From an uncultured Bacteroidales bacterium (GTDB lineage Bacteria; Bacteroidota; Bacteroidia; Bacteroidales; Paludibacteraceae), in NCBI GenBank assembly GCA_946406195.1, contig CAMJJT010000017.1, positions 1 to 40,259 on the forward strand: a stretch of DNA of 40,259 nucleotides, given 5' to 3'. Positions 39,086-40,259 of the stretch are shown piece after piece. Positions within the stretch are counted from its first letter, which is position 1, and each line of letters starts with the position of its first letter. The translations under genes and the position numbers were made by a program. The notes under the pieces are model-generated. The model made no database searches. It was not told the origin of the DNA and saw only the letters and a list, made by a program, of their open reading frames with translations.

Positions 39086-40259
39086 AATAAGCGCCTCCGT
39101 ATCCATCGCGATCATCAGCTCCTCATCCGTCGGAACCAGAACAACCGTCACTTTGCTGCCCGGTTTAGAGATAATCCGCTCCTCACCGCGAACCTTGTTG
39201 GCCTCTTCGTCCAACTCGATACCAAGGAAACTCAAACCTTTCATTACCTCTGCGCGGATGTAAGGATCGTTCTCGCCGATACCTGCCGTGAACACCAGAA
39301 TATCAATTCCGTTCATTGCTGCTGCATAAGCGCCGATATATTTCTTCACGCGATAGATGAACATCTTACGTGCCAAATCTGCACGTTTGTTACCCTCGTT
39401 GATAGCAGCCTCGATGTCGCGGCAGTCGCTCGAAACGCCGCTGATTCCCAACAGACCCGATTTCTTGTTCACGAGGTTATTGAACTCAGCTGTGCTCAAA
39501 TGCTCTTTGTCCATGATGAACGTAGCTGCGCCCAGATCCAGATCACCCGCACGAGTACCCATAACGAGACCCTCAACCGGTGTCAGACCCATACTCGTGT
39601 CCACGCTCTTACCGTCCATCACAGCCGTACAACTACCGCCGCCGCCGATGTGGGCAGTCACGATCTTCTTGCCCTTCGGATCAACGCCGAGGAACTCGCA
39701 CACACGTGCGCTAACATAGCGGTGACTCGTTCCGTGGAAACCGTAGCGACGAATCGCATATTTCTCGTATAATTCATAAGGAAGCGCGTACATGTACGCG
39801 TAGTCCGGCATCGTCTGGTGGAAAGCGGTGTCGAAAACAGCTACCTGAGGAACGCCCGGCAGAATTTTCTCAATCGCGTCAATACCCTTCAGATTAGCAG
39901 GGTTATGCAGCGGAGCGAGGTCAATGCACTCGATGATCTGCGCTTTCACTTCCGGCGTGATCAGCACGGACTTGTTGAATTTCTCACCACCATGGACTAC
40001 GCGGTGACCAACGGCATTGATCTCTTTGAGGTCTTTGATGCAACCGATCTCCGGATCCACAAGTTTCTCAAGAATGAGTTCGATACCAACGGTATGTTCC
40101 GGCATCGGTTTCTCGAATTTCACTTTCTCTCCGTTCGGCAGTTTCACTTGCAGGAACGAATCCGGCAAACCGATTTTCTCGATCCCGCCTTGTGCCATCA
40201 CTTCCTTGCTCTCCATCTCAAAGAGCTTATACTTAATACTGCTACTTCCGCAGTTCAAT
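39083..40259 (-). CDS. ackA: Acetate kinase, N-terminus cut by window edge
   Basis: Interconverts acetyl phosphate plus ADP and acetate plus ATP in fermentative energy metabolism. About 391 residues are visible; the frame runs off the end of the window at LNCGSSSIKYKLFEM, so the first several residues (usually M-x-VLV) lie outside. Family markers: NAVGHRVVHGGEKF, VFDTAFHQTMPDYAYMYALP, RRYGFHGTSHRYVS, TAHIGGGGSCTAVMDGKSVDTSMGLTPVEGLVMGTRAGDLD, and FTAGIGEND. All substrate- and ATP-binding segments look intact. The partner pta would be expected upstream, outside the window. Confidence 0.96.
   Translation of the reverse strand, partial: LNCGSSSIKYKLFEMESKEVMAQGGIEKIGLPDSFLQVKLPNGEKVKFEKPMPEHTVGIELILEKLVDPEIGCIKDLKEINAVGHRVVHGGEKFNKSVLITPEVKAQIIECIDLAPLHNPANLKGIDAIEKILPGVPQVAVFDTAFHQTMPDYAYMYALPYELYEKYAIRRYGFHGTSHRYVSARVCEFLGVDPKGKKIVTAHIGGGGSCTAVMDGKSVDTSMGLTPVEGLVMGTRAGDLDLGAATFIMDKEHLSTAEFNNLVNKKSGLLGISGVSSDCRDIEAAINEGNKRADLARKMFIYRVKKYIGAYAAAMNGIDILVFTAGIGENDPYIRAEVMKGLSFLGIELDEEANKVRGEERIISKPGSKVTVVLVPTDEELMIAMDTEALI

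Overview
The window looks like chromosomal DNA of an uncultured member of the Bacteroidota, most probably order Bacteroidales. Evidence: a short RpoD beginning [10 protein letters not shown], a Porin_10-type porin, a GldD lipoprotein, the three-gene Bacteroides-type glycogen cluster, promoters of the TTTG / TAnnTTTG type, and no clear Shine-Dalgarno sequences. I cannot name the species. No insertion sequence, phage gene, integrase or CRISPR array is visible; the region is housekeeping and metabolic, with one block of secreted-protein genes.

Layout: (1) 1-3265: the C-terminal half of an RND efflux permease, a PII-like protein, convergent rpoD and a tRNA-Arg(UCU). (2) 3281-13713, all on the minus strand, read as manC, glycogen debranching enzyme, glycogen-synthase-like GT4, GH57 protein, porin, a ClpA/ClpC-type unfoldase and thioredoxin; several junctions overlap by 4 nt. 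(3) 14112-20037, plus strand: gldD, a GGGP synthase-TadA fusion, a PgpH-like HD phosphodiesterase, a tRNA-dihydrouridine synthase and a bile-acid-type transporter. (4) 20226-26081: two large secreted modular proteins with their own promoters and terminators and a shared C-terminal motif. (5) 26170-28301, minus: dprA, vanZ-like and upp, divergent from (6) 28395-36319, plus: DUF5063 protein, RNase D-like exonuclease, alkaline phosphatase, a 54-aa membrane protein, parC, maf, two small cysteine-patterned lipoproteins and a MauE-thioredoxin fusion. (7) 36316-40259, minus: a UbiA prenyltransferase, an intracellular GH13 amylase and the 5'-truncated ackA.

The most striking feature is a population of degenerate short tandem repeats with strict periods of 7, 8, 9 or 11 bp. 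They fill many intergenic gaps and also lie in frame inside at least five genes (gldD twice, GGGPS-tadA twice, dus, the transporter and maf). They supply stop codons (GH57, GT4, manC, dprA, ackA), probable start codons (ATG of the PII-like gene; TTG of the porin, dus and ubiA genes), part of a lipoprotein signal peptide, and a linker joining two enzymes. A separate 20-nt near-palindrome occurs four times between 14757 and 20173, and hairpin repeats are inserted in frame in manC and dus.

Functional themes: glycogen/alpha-glucan turnover (GH57, GT4, GH133, GH13); archaeal-type glycerol ether lipid potential (GGGP synthase plus a UbiA prenyltransferase); extracellular redox/disulfide chemistry (MauE-Trx fusion beside Cys-patterned lipoproteins); and surface protein export.
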